DNA of 64,000 bases, taken from positions 1 to 64,000 of the forward strand of contig JBBDYH010000136.1 in the NCBI GenBank assembly GCA_040901795.1. The letters run 5' to 3'. The stretch is from JBBDYH01 sp040901795. Lineage in GTDB: Bacteria; Planctomycetota; Planctomycetia; Pirellulales; JALHPA01. How positions within the stretch are numbered: position 1 is the stretch's first letter; every line of letters starts with the position of its first letter. Shown one piece after another: positions 63,398 to 64,000 of this stretch. A program made the position numbers and the translations under genes. The notes under the pieces are model-generated. The model was not told where the DNA came from, did not search any database, and was given only the letters and a program-made list of their open reading frames with translations.

Positions 63398-64000
63398 ATG
63401 CTGACCCACCCTCTGGCCGTATATCTTGCCGATTGCCGCAACCGCCGCGGCACCGGCGCCACCACGCCCGAAACGAGCCTCTACTCGCCGCTGGAAGCGC
63501 TGCTCGATGCCGCCGCCGAGTCGGCAAAGCTGAAGCCGCGCGTGCTCTGCTTCATGAACCTGAAGAACCAGGGCGCCGGCATGCCAGACGGCGGCCTGTT
63601 CACCAAAGATCAAATCGCGCGGGGCGCCGACGCCCCGCCTCCCGGCCAGGCGCCAGCGCGAGGCGTCATCGAGTGCAAGCCGCCGAAACAAGACGTGGTG
63701 GTCATCGCCGACACGCGTCAGGTCTCGGACTACTGGGACCGCTACAACCAGGTGCTGGTGACCAACTACCGCGAGTTCGTGCTGATCGGGCGCGACGACC
63801 GCGGCAATCCGGTGCGCCACGAGTACTACCGTCTCGCGGCCAGCGAGCGCGAGTTCTGGCAGCTCGCCGCCGAGCCGAACAAGGCGGCCGACGTTCACGG
63901 CGAACGGTTGCTCGACTTCTGCATCCGCTGCCTGCGACGCCTCACGCCGCTCACCGACCCCAAGGACGTCGCCTGGTTTCTGGCCAGCTACGCGCGCGAC
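63398..64000 (+). CDS. Type ISP-like restriction-modification protein, N-terminal part (cut by window end)
   Basis: 201 codons are open to the edge of the window, beginning MLTHPLAVYLADCRNRRGTG. The pattern of TPETSLYSPLEALLDAAAES, PRVLCFMNLKNQGAGMPDGG, GVIECKPPKQD, VSDYWDRYNQVLVTNYREFV and AWFLASYARD matches the N-terminal nuclease-like domain of large type ISP or N6-adenine methylase polypeptides. The MPDGGLF and VIECK pair looks like a PD-(D/E)xK active site. The methylase and helicase parts would lie beyond 64000. Such an enzyme would defend against phage DNA. The ATG at 63398 has no clear Shine-Dalgarno. Family assignment rests on remembered pattern. Confidence 0.68.
   Translation, partial: MLTHPLAVYLADCRNRRGTGATTPETSLYSPLEALLDAAAESAKLKPRVLCFMNLKNQGAGMPDGGLFTKDQIARGADAPPPGQAPARGVIECKPPKQDVVVIADTRQVSDYWDRYNQVLVTNYREFVLIGRDDRGNPVRHEYYRLAASEREFWQLAAEPNKAADVHGERLLDFCIRCLRRLTPLTDPKDVAWFLASYARD

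Overview
The window looks like a chromosomal segment from a planctomycete, probably Pirellulales-like. The evidence is a family mix rarely found elsewhere: two DUF1501 proteins, a PSD1/DUF1549-DUF1553 c-type cytochrome protein, ECF sigma factors paired with a membrane Ser/Thr kinase or fused to a TIGR03067-like domain, LEPR-XLL-type surface proteins with Calx-beta, NHL and dockerin-like modules, a DUF1580 protein, HAF-repeat/PEP-CTERM proteins and membrane-anchored squalene-cyclase-fold proteins. No rRNA is present. One intact tRNA (His, GTG) is seen.

Layout. 0-1 kb: a type II toxin-antitoxin pair. 1-10.6 kb, minus strand: a subtilase with a degenerate active-site region, a large Calx-beta/NHL/dockerin surface protein, and an ECF sigma plus Ser/Thr kinase operon whose kinase carries outer TPR and NHL sensor regions. 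10.9-15.8 kb, plus strand: an ECF sigma with a membrane-anchored tail, DUF1501, a cold-shock protein and a PhoPQ-related protein. 15.94-25.1 kb: a 9.1-kb integrated element bounded by a 43-bp duplication of the 3' half of tRNA-His. It has a tyrosine integrase, a DUF1580/Xis-like protein, a regulator, a primase/DUF3987 replication protein, a P27-type small terminase, an HK97-fold capsid protein and, next to attL, a five-repeat CRISPR-like array (36-bp repeats, exactly 30-bp spacers). It has no large terminase, portal, tail or cas gene, so it resembles a capsid-encoding phage satellite carrying an orphan mini-array. I regard this as the most interesting system here.

25.4-30.3 kb: an acyl-CoA catabolic cluster (crotonase, split AtuA-type protein, biotin-dependent carboxyltransferase). 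30.6-33.6 kb: an exported protein and an RpoD-like sigma factor with a likely TTG start. 33.9-39.0 kb: a beta-helix protein with a phage-fibre-like N-terminus, then a 1,579-bp tandem duplication containing a HAF/PEP-CTERM gene plus the 3' end of the beta-helix gene. 39.5-48.7 kb: two paralogous membrane squalene-cyclase-fold proteins and two S49 (SppA) peptidases, with a TPR protein and a sugar isomerase-like protein. 48.9-55.9 kb: an SDR, a PadR regulator with a membrane partner, membrane proteins, NhaA and a radical SAM protein. 56.0-58.1 kb: a translationally coupled ECF sigma / membrane protein / exported protein operon. 58.2-62.2 kb: a DUF1501 plus PSD1 pair. The right edge cuts a probable type ISP-like restriction-modification gene.

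Intergenic DNA from about 44 kb to the right end is rich in small palindromic (REP/REPIN-like) repeats of several families and in 7-8-bp tandem repeats. One REP family lies in frame inside the large surface-protein gene, and another forms the C-terminus of the PadR protein.
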